A DNA stretch of 8,599 nt from Clostridiales bacterium (GCA_012514225.1 JAAZAQ010000050.1:1-8599), one strand, 5' to 3'. Positions 1 through 6,769 are shown, numbered from the stretch's first letter. Notes: generated by a model from the letters alone, not told the origin. Numbers and translations are program-made.

Positions 1-458
1 CCTTCGGCCTGTACGGCGTGGAAACCCAGCTGAAAAAGGCGCTCAGCCGCCGGGTATACTTGCCCTCGGGCGGCACGCTGCTGCTGGACCCCTGCGAGGC
101 CGGGCTGGTCATCGACGTGAACACCGCGGGGGATACGGCCCGCGGCGGCGACCCGATGCTGCGGGCCAACCTGGAGGCGGCGGAGGAAATCGCGCGGCTG
201 CTTCGCCTGCGGCGCGTTGGCGGCATCGTTTTGATTGACTTCATCGACATGAAGGAGGAGCGGCACCGGGACGCGGTGCTGGCGCGGCTGAAGGACGCCC
301 TGCGGGACGACCGGACAGCGACGGAGGTGCTGGGCTTCACCCGCCTGGGGCTGGTGGAGATGACGAGGCGGCGAACGGAGGCCGCCCTGCCCGCCCAAAA
401 AATGGCGGCGGGCGGGACAGGCGGCGAAGAACTGGAGGGCGGGGAAGCGGATGCGTGA
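1..458 (+). CDS. rng: Ribonuclease E/G family protein, 3' end only
   Basis: This is the C-terminal 151 residues of an RNase E/G-type endoribonuclease, which cuts single-stranded RNA in mRNA decay and rRNA processing. The start lies outside the window; the GTG at 18 is an internal valine codon, because the reading frame and family similarity continue upstream (FGLYGVE...). The catalytic-core signatures are clear: the IDVN motif with its Asp at 114-116, the NLEAAEEIARLLRLRRVGGI block, the IDFIDM motif (Asp codons at 237 and 246), and GLVEMTRRR near the end. The Asp residues in these two motifs bind the catalytic Mg2+ in the family. The Cys-Pro-x-Cys Zn-link that normally follows MTRKR is absent; the protein instead ends in a short Gly/Ala/Glu-rich tail. 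The stop overlaps the miaB start by 8 bases (ATGCGTGA), so the two are probably cotranscribed and translationally coupled. Family assignment is firm; calling it RNase G rather than a shorter relative is less certain. Confidence 0.88.
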   Translation, partial: FGLYGVETQLKKALSRRVYLPSGGTLLLDPCEAGLVIDVNTAGDTARGGDPMLRANLEAAEEIARLLRLRRVGGIVLIDFIDMKEERHRDAVLARLKDALRDDRTATEVLGFTRLGLVEMTRRRTEAALPAQKMAAGGTGGEELEGGEADA

Positions 459-1854
459 GGCGGTCAGGCCGGTGAGCCGGGAGGAGATGGCGCGGCAGGC
501 GGAATTTTCCGAGCGCGTCCGCGCGCGCGCGGACCGGCCGAAGACCTATCACCTCATCACCTACGGCTGCCAGATGAACGCCCACGACTCCGAGAAGCTG
601 GCCGGGATGCTGGAGGGGATGGGAATGGCGCCGGAGGAAAGCCGGAAGGACGCCGACCTCATCCTGTTCAACACCTGCTGCATCCGAGACAACGCGGAGC
701 GGCGGGCGATGGGCAACATCGTGTTCACCAAGGAAATCAAGAAGCAAAAACCCGGGCTGCTGGTGGGCGTCTGCGGCTGCATGCCCCAGCAGGAGGGCTT
801 CCAGGAGCGCCTGAAGCTGCGATACCCCCACGTGGACTTCAGCTTCGGCCCGGGGGAGGCCTACCGGCTGCCCGAGCGTGTGCTGATGGCGCTGGAGGGG
901 CGGCGGGAGGAAGCCTTCCGCGCGGGCGAAGACAGCACCCTGTACGAGGGCCTGCCCGTCCTGCGCAGCAGCCCCTTCTTCGCCTACCTGACAGTGATGT
1001 ACGGCTGCGACAACTTCTGCTCCTACTGCGTGGTGCCCATGGTGAGGGGACGGGAGCGCTCGCGGGGGATGGCGGACATCCTGCGGGAAGCCGGGGCGCT
1101 GGCCCGGGACGGCGTACAGGAAATCATGCTGTTGGGCCAGAACGTCAACTCCTACCGGGACGAAGCGAGCGGCGCCGGTTTCGCCCGGCTGCTGCGCGAG
1201 TTGGAAAAGACCGGGATTCCCCGGCTGCGGTTCATGACCAGCAACCCCAAGGACCTGTCCTCTGAACTGATTGAGGAAATGGCGCGCAACCGCGCCGTGT
1301 GCCCCCACCTGCATCTGCCCGCCCAGTCCGGCAGCGACCGGGTGCTTCAGGCGATGGACCGCCGCTACACGCGGGAAACCTACCTGGAGCGCGTCCGGGC
1401 GCTGCGGGCGGCCATGCCGCACATCGGGCTGACGACTGACCTCATCGTCGCCTTCCCCGGGGAAACGGAGGAGGACTTCGGGCAAACCCTGCGCCTGGCG
1501 GAGGAGGTGCGCTTCGACAGCGCCTTCACCTTCATTTTCAGCCCCCGCAGCGGCACCAAGGCCGCCAAATTGCCCGGGCGGGTCCCGGAGGAGGAGGCGC
1601 GGGCGCGCATCCTGCGACTCAACGCCCTGCAGGAGGGCGTCACCCGGGAGGTGTTCTCCTCCCTCAACGGAACCCGCCACACGGCGCTGGCGGAGGGGGC
1701 GTCCCGCCGGGACGGCGGGGAACTCAGCGGCAAGATCGGCCGGGGCATCTCCTGCTCCTTCCAGGGCCCCCGGGAACTCGCCGGCACCCTCGTGCCCGTC
1801 CTCATCACGGGGCAGGGCAGCAACACCCTGAAAGCCAAACGGATTGAAGAATAG
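451..1854 (+). CDS. miaB: MiaB, tRNA-2-methylthio-N6-dimethylallyladenosine synthase
   Basis: This radical SAM methylthiotransferase converts i6A37 to ms2i6A37 in tRNAs that read UNN codons, acting after MiaA. The 467 residues are a normal length. The N-terminal UPF0004 domain carries the three conserved cysteines that hold the auxiliary 4Fe-4S cluster: C40 (YGCQMN), C76 (NTCCIRDNAE) and C110 (CGCMPQQ). The radical SAM motif is C186-x3-C190-x2-C193 (YGCDNFCSYCVVP), followed by RGRERSRG and LLGQNVNSY, which are typical of MiaB rather than RimO or MtaB. A TRAM RNA-binding domain covers about residues 398-462, but its usual GRT-type motif reads GKI at 427-429. The first ~30 residues are an Arg/Glu-rich extension common in Firmicute MiaB. 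I chose ATG 451 because it overlaps the upstream stop and has GGGGA at 441-445. ATG 487 directly abuts its only purine-rich stretch, so it is less likely. Confidence 0.96.
   Translation: MREAVRPVSREEMARQAEFSERVRARADRPKTYHLITYGCQMNAHDSEKLAGMLEGMGMAPEESRKDADLILFNTCCIRDNAERRAMGNIVFTKEIKKQKPGLLVGVCGCMPQQEGFQERLKLRYPHVDFSFGPGEAYRLPERVLMALEGRREEAFRAGEDSTLYEGLPVLRSSPFFAYLTVMYGCDNFCSYCVVPMVRGRERSRGMADILREAGALARDGVQEIMLLGQNVNSYRDEASGAGFARLLRELEKTGIPRLRFMTSNPKDLSSELIEEMARNRAVCPHLHLPAQSGSDRVLQAMDRRYTRETYLERVRALRAAMPHIGLTTDLIVAFPGETEEDFGQTLRLAEEVRFDSAFTFIFSPRSGTKAAKLPGRVPEEEARARILRLNALQEGVTREVFSSLNGTRHTALAEGASRRDGGELSGKIGRGISCSFQGPRELAGTLVPVLITGQGSNTLKAKRIEE
517..534. repeat. 18-bp perfect palindrome with alternating CG core
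   Basis: The sequence GTCC-(GC)5-GGAC is exactly self-complementary over 18 bases, and its core is an alternating purine/pyrimidine run. It lies inside miaB, in codons for the Arg/Ala-rich N-terminal extension (VRARAD). Such runs can form cruciform or Z-DNA structures and mRNA hairpins. It may simply result from repeated Arg/Ala codons in GC-rich DNA. No function is shown. Confidence 0.6.
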
Positions 1855-1860
1855 AAAGGA
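1855..1860 (+). promoter_or_regulatory. Ribosome binding site of the YlbF-family gene
   Basis: AAAGGA starts directly after the miaB TAG stop and lies 6 bases before ATG 1867. It fixes the start of the small downstream gene and makes this the only junction in unit 1 with a free-standing ribosome binding site. Confidence 0.75.
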
Positions 1861-1866
1861 AAACCC

Positions 1867-2280
1867 ATGAGCCAAGACATCCTGGACAAGGCCCGCGAGC
1901 TGGCCGAACTGATTTCCGCGTCCGAGGAATACCAAACGATGCGCGACCTGGAGGCCGAGGCCTCCGCCGACCCCGAGGTCTCCGACCTGTACGCGAGCTA
2001 TGCCGACCTGCGCGACCAGATGCGCGCCCAGGCGATGGAGGAGCCCGACGGGGCGGACTTCGAAGAGCTGCGCGGCGAAATCGCGGCCATAGAGGAAGCC
2101 CTGGAGGGGCATGAGAAGATGCGCCAGGTCTCCCAGGCGCGCGCCGCCTTCAACCTGCTGATGGAGGGCGTCAACCGCCAGCTGCAGGCCGTCCTGACGG
2201 GCGACGAGCCGGAGGACTGGGAGGACGAGGGCTGCGGCAGCGGCGGGTGCGCCGGCTGCCAGGGCTGCGGCCCGCGCTGA
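1867..2280 (+). CDS. YlbF/YmcA (RicA/RicF)-family regulator with cysteine-rich tail
   Basis: This 137-residue, mostly helical acidic protein belongs to the YlbF/YmcA family. The N-terminus (DKARELAELISASEEYQTMR) and the segment QARAAFNLLMEGVNRQLQ are characteristic. In B. subtilis, YmcA (RicA), YlbF (RicF) and YaaT (RicT) form a complex that binds 4Fe-4S clusters through cysteines and affects RNase Y-dependent mRNA processing, competence, biofilm formation and sporulation. Here helices fill about residues 1-112, followed by an acidic linker and a tail with C123-x4-C128-x2-C131-x2-C134, a plausible Fe-S or metal ligand set. It lies 12 bases after miaB, the same relation as ymcA to miaB in B. 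subtilis, which favours a RicA-like role. Only one family member is visible in the window, so whether it works with partners elsewhere is unknown. The family call is strong; the metal binding is inferred. Confidence 0.88.
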   Translation: MSQDILDKARELAELISASEEYQTMRDLEAEASADPEVSDLYASYADLRDQMRAQAMEEPDGADFEELRGEIAAIEEALEGHEKMRQVSQARAAFNLLMEGVNRQLQAVLTGDEPEDWEDEGCGSGGCAGCQGCGPR

Positions 2281-2291
2281 GCGCAGGCGGC

Positions 2292-2327
2292 CGTCTGCCG
2301 GGGCAAGAGCCCCGGCAGACGCTTTTT
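2292..2327 (+). terminator. Rho-independent terminator after the YlbF-family gene
   Basis: A perfect 12-bp inverted repeat (2292-2303 with 2310-2321) can be extended by a C-G pair to 13 bp closing an AAGA tetraloop at 2305-2308. The stem is very GC-rich and is followed by C and five T's (2323-2327). It begins 12 bases after the upstream stop codon. It should end the RNase-miaB-YlbF transcript and separate it from mutS. Confidence 0.93.
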
Positions 2328-2340
2328 GATGGGCGCGGTA

Positions 2341-2349
2341 TGCTATAAT
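2341..2349 (+). promoter_or_regulatory. Extended -10 promoter for mutS
   Basis: TGCTATAAT contains a perfect TATAAT hexamer (2344-2349) preceded by the TGn extended -10 element. No good -35 box lies at 16-18 bases spacing; that position falls on the T-run of the preceding terminator (about 2321-2327). The predicted transcription start is near 2356, giving a leader of about 17 bases before the mutS ATG at 2373. This AT-rich patch stands out in otherwise GC-rich DNA. It is a sequence-based prediction of a housekeeping sigma promoter. Confidence 0.8.
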
Positions 2350-2361
2350 ATGGCTTGAAAC

Positions 2362-2365
2362 GGAG
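2362..2365 (+). promoter_or_regulatory. Ribosome binding site deciding the mutS start
   Basis: GGAG lies 7 bases before ATG 2373. It supports that ATG over the in-frame TTG at 2355, which sits at the predicted transcription start and could not have an upstream ribosome binding site on this transcript. Confidence 0.75.
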
Positions 2366-2372
2366 CGGAACG

Positions 2373-4967
2373 ATGGCTGACCTGACCCCGATGATGCGGC
2401 AGTACCTGGAATTGAAAGAGGAGAACCCCGACACCCTCCTCTTTTTCCGCATGGGCGACTTTTACGAGATGTTCTTCGAGGACGCCCAGACCGCGAGCCG
2501 GGAGCTGGAACTGACGCTGACGGGGCGGGACTGCGGGATGGAGGAGCGCGCGCCGATGTGCGGCGTGCCCTGGCACGCGGTGGACGGCTACGTCTCCCGC
2601 CTCATCAGCCGGGGCTACAAGGTGGCCATCGCCGAGCAGACGGAGGACCCGGCGAAAACCAAGACCCTGGTGAAGCGCGCGGTGGTGCGCATCGTGACCC
2701 CGGGCACCCTCTCGGACCCCGGCAGCCTGTCGGAGCGGGAGAACCGCTTCATCGCCGCCGCCTATCTGACCGGCCGCCGGGCGGGCGTCGCCGTATGCGA
2801 CCTGACCACCGGCGAGTTCTTCGCCCGGGCGTTCCCGGAGGGGCCGGAGAGCGCCCTCGCCTGGCTGTCCGCCCACGCCCCCAGCGAGACGCTGACCAAC
2901 GACCCGGAGCGGCTCGCCCAGGGCTTTGCGGGCTACGTCAGCCCGGTGCGTCCGGAAGCCTTCCGCCCGGCGCGCGCCCGGGACGCGCTCCTGAAACACT
3001 TCGGCGCGTCCTCCACGGAGGCGCTGGGAATCGAAAGGGGGGAGGAGCTGCTCCTTTCCCCCGCCGGCGCGCTGCTGGGCTACCTGAGCGACACCCAGAA
3101 GGTCGCCCTGCGCCACATCACGCGGCTGGACATCCGCCATCCGGAGGACGCGATGCCGCTGCCGGAGGCCACGCAAAGAAGCCTGGAGCTGGTGGAGAGC
3201 CTGCGGGGCAAAAGCGGGAAGGGCACCCTGCTCTCCGTCATGGACCGGACCGTGACCGCGATGGGCGCCCGGCTGATGCGCTCCTGGGTGCAGCGGCCGC
3301 TGCTGGACCGGGCGCAGATCGAGGGGCGCCTGGATTGCGTGCAGGCCTTTTTCGACAGCCCCCTGCTGCTGGAGGAGGCCGGCGCGCTCCTGAAGGACGT
3401 GTACGACCTGGAGCGGCTGCTGTCGCGGCTTAGCTACCGCACGCTGGGGCCAAGGGACTGCCTGGCGCTGCTGCGCGCCCTGCGCAAGGCGCACCAAGCA
3501 AAGGCGCTTCTGGAGGGGCTGCCCCAGGCGGGCTTCGCCGCCCTGAAGGAGGCGTTCCGGCCGCAGGAGGAAGCGGAGAGCCTGCTGGAAAAGGCCATTT
3601 CGCCGGACGCCCCGGCCCTGCTGTCCGACGGCGGCGCCATCCGGGAGGGCTACGACGCGCGGCTGGACGAGGCGCGCCTGGCAGCCCGGGACGGCCGCAA
3701 GTGGCTCAGCGACCTGGAGCAGCGGGAGCGGGAGGCGACGGGCATCAAAAACCTTAAGGTGCTCTACAACCGCGTCTTCGGTTACTTCATCGAGGTCACC
3801 AAGTCCAACTTCGCCCTGGTGCCGCCGCGCTACGTGCGCCGGCAGACCCTGGCCAACGCCGAGCGCTTCGTGACGGAGGAACTGGCGGAGCTGGAGCGCC
3901 GGGCGCTGGGCGCGCAGGAGGAGACGGCGAGGCTGGAGTGCGAGCTGTACGCGGAAGTGCTCGACCGGCTGACCCTGTCCGTGCGCGGGCTGCAGGAACT
4001 GGCGCTGGGGTTCAAGACCCTGGACGCCCTGCAGGGCCTTGCGCGCTGCGCGAAGGAAAACCGCTACGCCCGCCCCCGGCTCAACGGCGAGGGACGCCTC
4101 CACATCCTGGAGGGCCGCCACCCGGTGGTCGAGCGGGCGATGCCCGAGGGCGCCTTCGTGCCCAACGACACCCTGATGAGCCGGGAGGAGCGGCTGCTCA
4201 TCGTAACGGGCCCCAACATGGCCGGGAAGTCCACCTACATGCGCCAGACCGCCCTCATCGCGCTGATGGCGCACATGGGCTCCTTCGTGCCGGCGGACAG
4301 CGCGGACATCCCCCTGATGGACAACCTCTTCACCCGCATCGGCGCCCAGGACGACCTGGCTTCCGGCCAGTCCACCTTCATGGTGGAGATGACGGAACTG
4401 AGCCACATCCTGCGCTCCGCCACGCCCCGGTCCCTGGTTATCCTCGACGAGATCGGCCGCGGGACGGGCACCCTGGACGGCCTGTCCATCGCCTGGGCGG
4501 CGGTGGAATACCTGGCCAGCGAGGAGCGCTCCGGCGCGCTGACCCTGTTCGCCACCCATTACCACGAGCTGAGCGAAATGGAGGGCGCGCTGCCGGGGGT
4601 GGTCAACCTGAGCGTGCTGACCCGCGAAATGGGCGACGAAGTGCTCTTTTTGCACAAAATCAAGCGCGGCGGGGCGGACAAGTCCTTCGGCGTCTACGTC
4701 GCGCGCATGGCGGGGGTGCCAAAGCCCGTCGTCTCCAGGGCGCGGGAAATCCTGGCGCGGCTGGAAGCCGGCAACATCACCCAGGACGCCATCGGGAAAA
4801 ACATCCTGGAAAAACGCGCCGGCAAAAAGAACGAGCAGCTGGCGCTGCACGAGTACGCGCGGGCGGAGCTGGTGCAGGAGCTCGCCGGGCTGGACGTCCT
4901 GCAGATGAGCCCGATGGACGCGCTGAACCGATTGCTGCTGCTGAAGGAAAAGGCGCGGCGGATTTAG
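2373..4967 (+). CDS. mutS: DNA mismatch repair protein MutS
   Basis: MutS finds base mismatches and small loops after replication and recruits MutL in an ATP-dependent way. At 864 residues it has the usual MutS1 length. The N-terminal mismatch-recognition domain has the Phe-x-Glu reader at F30-Y31-E32 (RMGDFYEMF), which inserts at the mismatch. Connector, lever and clamp regions follow (roughly residues 125-550). The ATPase domain has Walker A GPNMAGKST from G613, Walker B LVILDEIGRGT with D692-E693, and the ATH switch at 727-729. The C-terminus ends with SPMDALNRLLLLKEK, the helix-loop-helix type associated with oligomerisation. Q822-L-A-L-H in the tail resembles a sliding-clamp binding motif. 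The gene has its own promoter and terminator-insulated start, and leads mutL by 8 bases. No broken motif is visible. Confidence 0.97.
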   Translation: MADLTPMMRQYLELKEENPDTLLFFRMGDFYEMFFEDAQTASRELELTLTGRDCGMEERAPMCGVPWHAVDGYVSRLISRGYKVAIAEQTEDPAKTKTLVKRAVVRIVTPGTLSDPGSLSERENRFIAAAYLTGRRAGVAVCDLTTGEFFARAFPEGPESALAWLSAHAPSETLTNDPERLAQGFAGYVSPVRPEAFRPARARDALLKHFGASSTEALGIERGEELLLSPAGALLGYLSDTQKVALRHITRLDIRHPEDAMPLPEATQRSLELVESLRGKSGKGTLLSVMDRTVTAMGARLMRSWVQRPLLDRAQIEGRLDCVQAFFDSPLLLEEAGALLKDVYDLERLLSRLSYRTLGPRDCLALLRALRKAHQAKALLEGLPQAGFAALKEAFRPQEEAESLLEKAISPDAPALLSDGGAIREGYDARLDEARLAARDGRKWLSDLEQREREATGIKNLKVLYNRVFGYFIEVTKSNFALVPPRYVRRQTLANAERFVTEELAELERRALGAQEETARLECELYAEVLDRLTLSVRGLQELALGFKTLDALQGLARCAKENRYARPRLNGEGRLHILEGRHPVVERAMPEGAFVPNDTLMSREERLLIVTGPNMAGKSTYMRQTALIALMAHMGSFVPADSADIPLMDNLFTRIGAQDDLASGQSTFMVEMTELSHILRSATPRSLVILDEIGRGTGTLDGLSIAWAAVEYLASEERSGALTLFATHYHELSEMEGALPGVVNLSVLTREMGDEVLFLHKIKRGGADKSFGVYVARMAGVPKPVVSRAREILARLEAGNITQDAIGKNILEKRAGKKNEQLALHEYARAELVQELAGLDVLQMSPMDALNRLLLLKEKARRI

Positions 4968-4971
4968 GAGG
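4966..4971 (+). promoter_or_regulatory. Strong ribosome binding site of mutL
   Basis: AGGAGG overlaps the last two bases of the mutS TAG stop and lies 4 bases before ATG 4976. It fixes the mutL start although the same frame stays open far upstream, antiparallel-independent, inside mutS (to 3938). Confidence 0.85.
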
Positions 4972-4975
4972 AAGG

Positions 4976-6769
4976 ATGCCTGGAACCATCCGGGTGCTGC
5001 CCCAGGAAGTGGTCGCGCTCATCGCCGCGGGCGAGGTGGTGCAGCGGCCGGACGCCTGCGTGAAGGAGTTGGTGGAAAACAGCCTGGACGCGGGAGCCAC
5101 CGTCGTCACCGTCGCGCTGGAGGGCGGCGGGCTGGACAGCATCCGCGTGACGGACAACGGCGCGGGCATCCAGCCGGAGGACCTGCGCCTGGCCTTTGAG
5201 CCGCACGCGACGAGCAAATTGGGGCGGGCGGAGGAGCTTCGCGGGGTGCGGACCCTGGGCTTCCGCGGGGAGGCACTGGCCTCCATCGCCCGGGTCAGCC
5301 GTGTCACCCTGACCAGCCGCCCCCGCGGCAGCGCCTTTGGCATGAAAGCCGTCAACGAGGGCGGGCAGATGGTTTCCATCGACCAGGCTTCCGGCGCCGA
5401 GGGCACCCAGGTGACTGTGCGCGACCTGTTCTACAACGCGCCGGTGCGGCGCGACTTCATGAAGAAGCCGCAGCGGGAAACCGCGCAGTGCGCCGAGCTG
5501 GTGGCGCAGCTCATCCTCTCGCGCCCCGACGTGGCTTTCCGGCTGACAGCGGACGGGAAGCAGCTGTACGCCAGCCCCGGGGACGGCAGCCTGGAGGGCG
5601 CCCTGCTCTCGGTCTACGGCGTGGAAACCGTCAAGGCGCTGAAAAAAGTGGACGGCGGCGGCCAGGGGCTGCTGGTCACGGGCTATGTGGGCGTTGGCGA
5701 GCAGTCGCGCGCCAGCCGTGCCCACCAGCACTTTTTCTTGAACGGCCGCGCGGTGCGCGGGCCGGCCCTGTCCCGCGCGGTGGAGGAGGCCTGCCGGCAC
5801 CGGGTGATGATCGGGCGCTATCCCCTGTGCGCGCTGTCCCTTACCCTGCCGTTCGAGGCGGTGGACGTCAACGTGCACCCCAACAAATGGGAGGTGCGCT
5901 TCGCGAGGGAGCCGGAAATCATGCAGGCCCTGGGCCTGGCCGTGGGCGAGGCGCTGGAGGGGGCGCCGCTGGACAGCCCGCCGCCGCTTTTCCCGCCGGA
6001 GCCCGCGCCTGGATTCATCCCCGCCGTCGTCACGCGGGCGGAGCCCCCGCCGCCCCTGCCCAAAGAACCGCCGGCACCCCGCGCGCTGAAGGCCCGGGAC
6101 GCCGCGCTGGAGGCGGCCCCTCCCCCGCCCCCGCCCCCGCCCGTAAAAGCGCCGGAGCCCGAGCAGCTGCATGCGCCCCAGGTGCCCCGCGCCGGGGAAA
6201 AGGCGGAGGTCATCGGGAACGCCTTCAACACCTACATCATCGCCCAGCAGGGCGACCGGCTGCTGCTGGTGGACCAGCACGCGCTGCACGAGCGGCTGCT
6301 GTTCGACCGGATGATGGCCAGGGGCCAGGAGGACCTGCCCTCCCAGATGCTGCTCGCGCCGGAGCTGCTGGAATTGGACTATCCCAGCCACCAGGCCTTC
6401 CTGGCCAACCGGGAGGACCTGGCGAAGGCCGGGTTCGAGGCGGAGGAGTTCGGCCCCCGCGCGGTGCGGCTGCTGAGCCTGCCGATGGAGCTGGGCCAGA
6501 CGGCGGCGCGGCGCAGCTTCCAGGACGCGCTGGACGAGTTGCGCGCCCAGGGCGGCATGAGCGGCCACAGCCGGCGCGAGCGCATCGTCTTGGCCGCCTG
6601 CAAGCACGCGGTCAAGGGCGGGGAAGCCCTGCCGGAAGGCACGCTGCAGGGGCTGGTCGACCAAATGCTGCGGGAAGGCGTCACCCCCTCCTGCCCGCAC
6701 GGGCGGCCCATCATCGTGCAGGTCACCCGGGCGGAGCTGGAGCGCCGCTTCCGCCGCATCCAGGGATGA
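4976..6769 (+). CDS. mutL: DNA mismatch repair protein MutL (endonuclease type)
   Basis: MutL links mismatch-bound MutS to strand incision and excision. The 597-residue protein starts with a GHKL ATPase domain: E31 and N35 in KELVENSLDAG, D60-NGAG, ATSKL, and GFRGEAL from G95. A proline-rich linker spans about residues 333-410, including PPP (335-337), PPPP (357-360) and eight prolines (382-389). The C-terminal domain has the metal-binding endonuclease motifs: D433-QHALH-E439, C542-KHAV, and C573-P-H575-GRP. The last acidic residue of the DQHA(x)2E(x)4E motif is D444 instead of Glu. Q457-MLLA-P462 sits where B. subtilis MutL has its sliding-clamp motif. This architecture is that of bacteria without MutH, where MutL itself nicks DNA. 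The start is fixed by AGGAGG at 4966. The stop overlaps the miaA start in ATGA. Confidence 0.97.
   Translation: MPGTIRVLPQEVVALIAAGEVVQRPDACVKELVENSLDAGATVVTVALEGGGLDSIRVTDNGAGIQPEDLRLAFEPHATSKLGRAEELRGVRTLGFRGEALASIARVSRVTLTSRPRGSAFGMKAVNEGGQMVSIDQASGAEGTQVTVRDLFYNAPVRRDFMKKPQRETAQCAELVAQLILSRPDVAFRLTADGKQLYASPGDGSLEGALLSVYGVETVKALKKVDGGGQGLLVTGYVGVGEQSRASRAHQHFFLNGRAVRGPALSRAVEEACRHRVMIGRYPLCALSLTLPFEAVDVNVHPNKWEVRFAREPEIMQALGLAVGEALEGAPLDSPPPLFPPEPAPGFIPAVVTRAEPPPPLPKEPPAPRALKARDAALEAAPPPPPPPPVKAPEPEQLHAPQVPRAGEKAEVIGNAFNTYIIAQQGDRLLLVDQHALHERLLFDRMMARGQEDLPSQMLLAPELLELDYPSHQAFLANREDLAKAGFEAEEFGPRAVRLLSLPMELGQTAARRSFQDALDELRAQGGMSGHSRRERIVLAACKHAVKGGEALPEGTLQGLVDQMLREGVTPSCPHGRPIIVQVTRAELERRFRRIQG
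6117..6142 (-). other. G-quadruplex motif on the strand opposite mutL
   Basis: Read on the minus strand this is GGG-C-G5-C-G5-C-G5-A-GGGG: five G-runs separated by single-base loops, a pattern known to favour very stable parallel quadruplexes. The + strand is the matching C-rich stretch encoding the eight-proline run of the MutL linker. The G-rich strand is the template for mutL transcription. Folding in the cell is not shown. Confidence 0.7.

Noticed and set aside
337..2112. A 591-residue minus-strand open frame opposite miaB and the YlbF-family gene
   Set aside because: Same codon-bias artefact; it spans two genes and a ribosome binding site on the other strand and has low-complexity composition.
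2355..2372. TTG at 2355 as the start of mutS
   Set aside because: It sits at the predicted transcription start, has no ribosome binding site, and adds six residues not typical of the family; ATG 2373 has GGAG at good spacing.
2343..4850. An 835-residue open frame on the minus strand opposite mutS
   Set aside because: It lies fully antisense to a well-supported gene. Long antisense frames arise when third codon positions are almost always G or C. Its protein is rich in Arg, Gln, His and Gly and resembles no family I know.
3938..4975. Upstream extension of the mutL frame inside mutS
   Set aside because: The frame stays open, but the translation is Arg/Pro/Gly-rich and without homology until ATG 4976, where AGGAGG and the conserved MutL N-terminus begin.
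5488..6765. Upstream extension of the miaA frame inside mutL
   Set aside because: Low-complexity translation; the conserved MiaA sequence begins exactly at ATG 6766 in the ATGA overlap.
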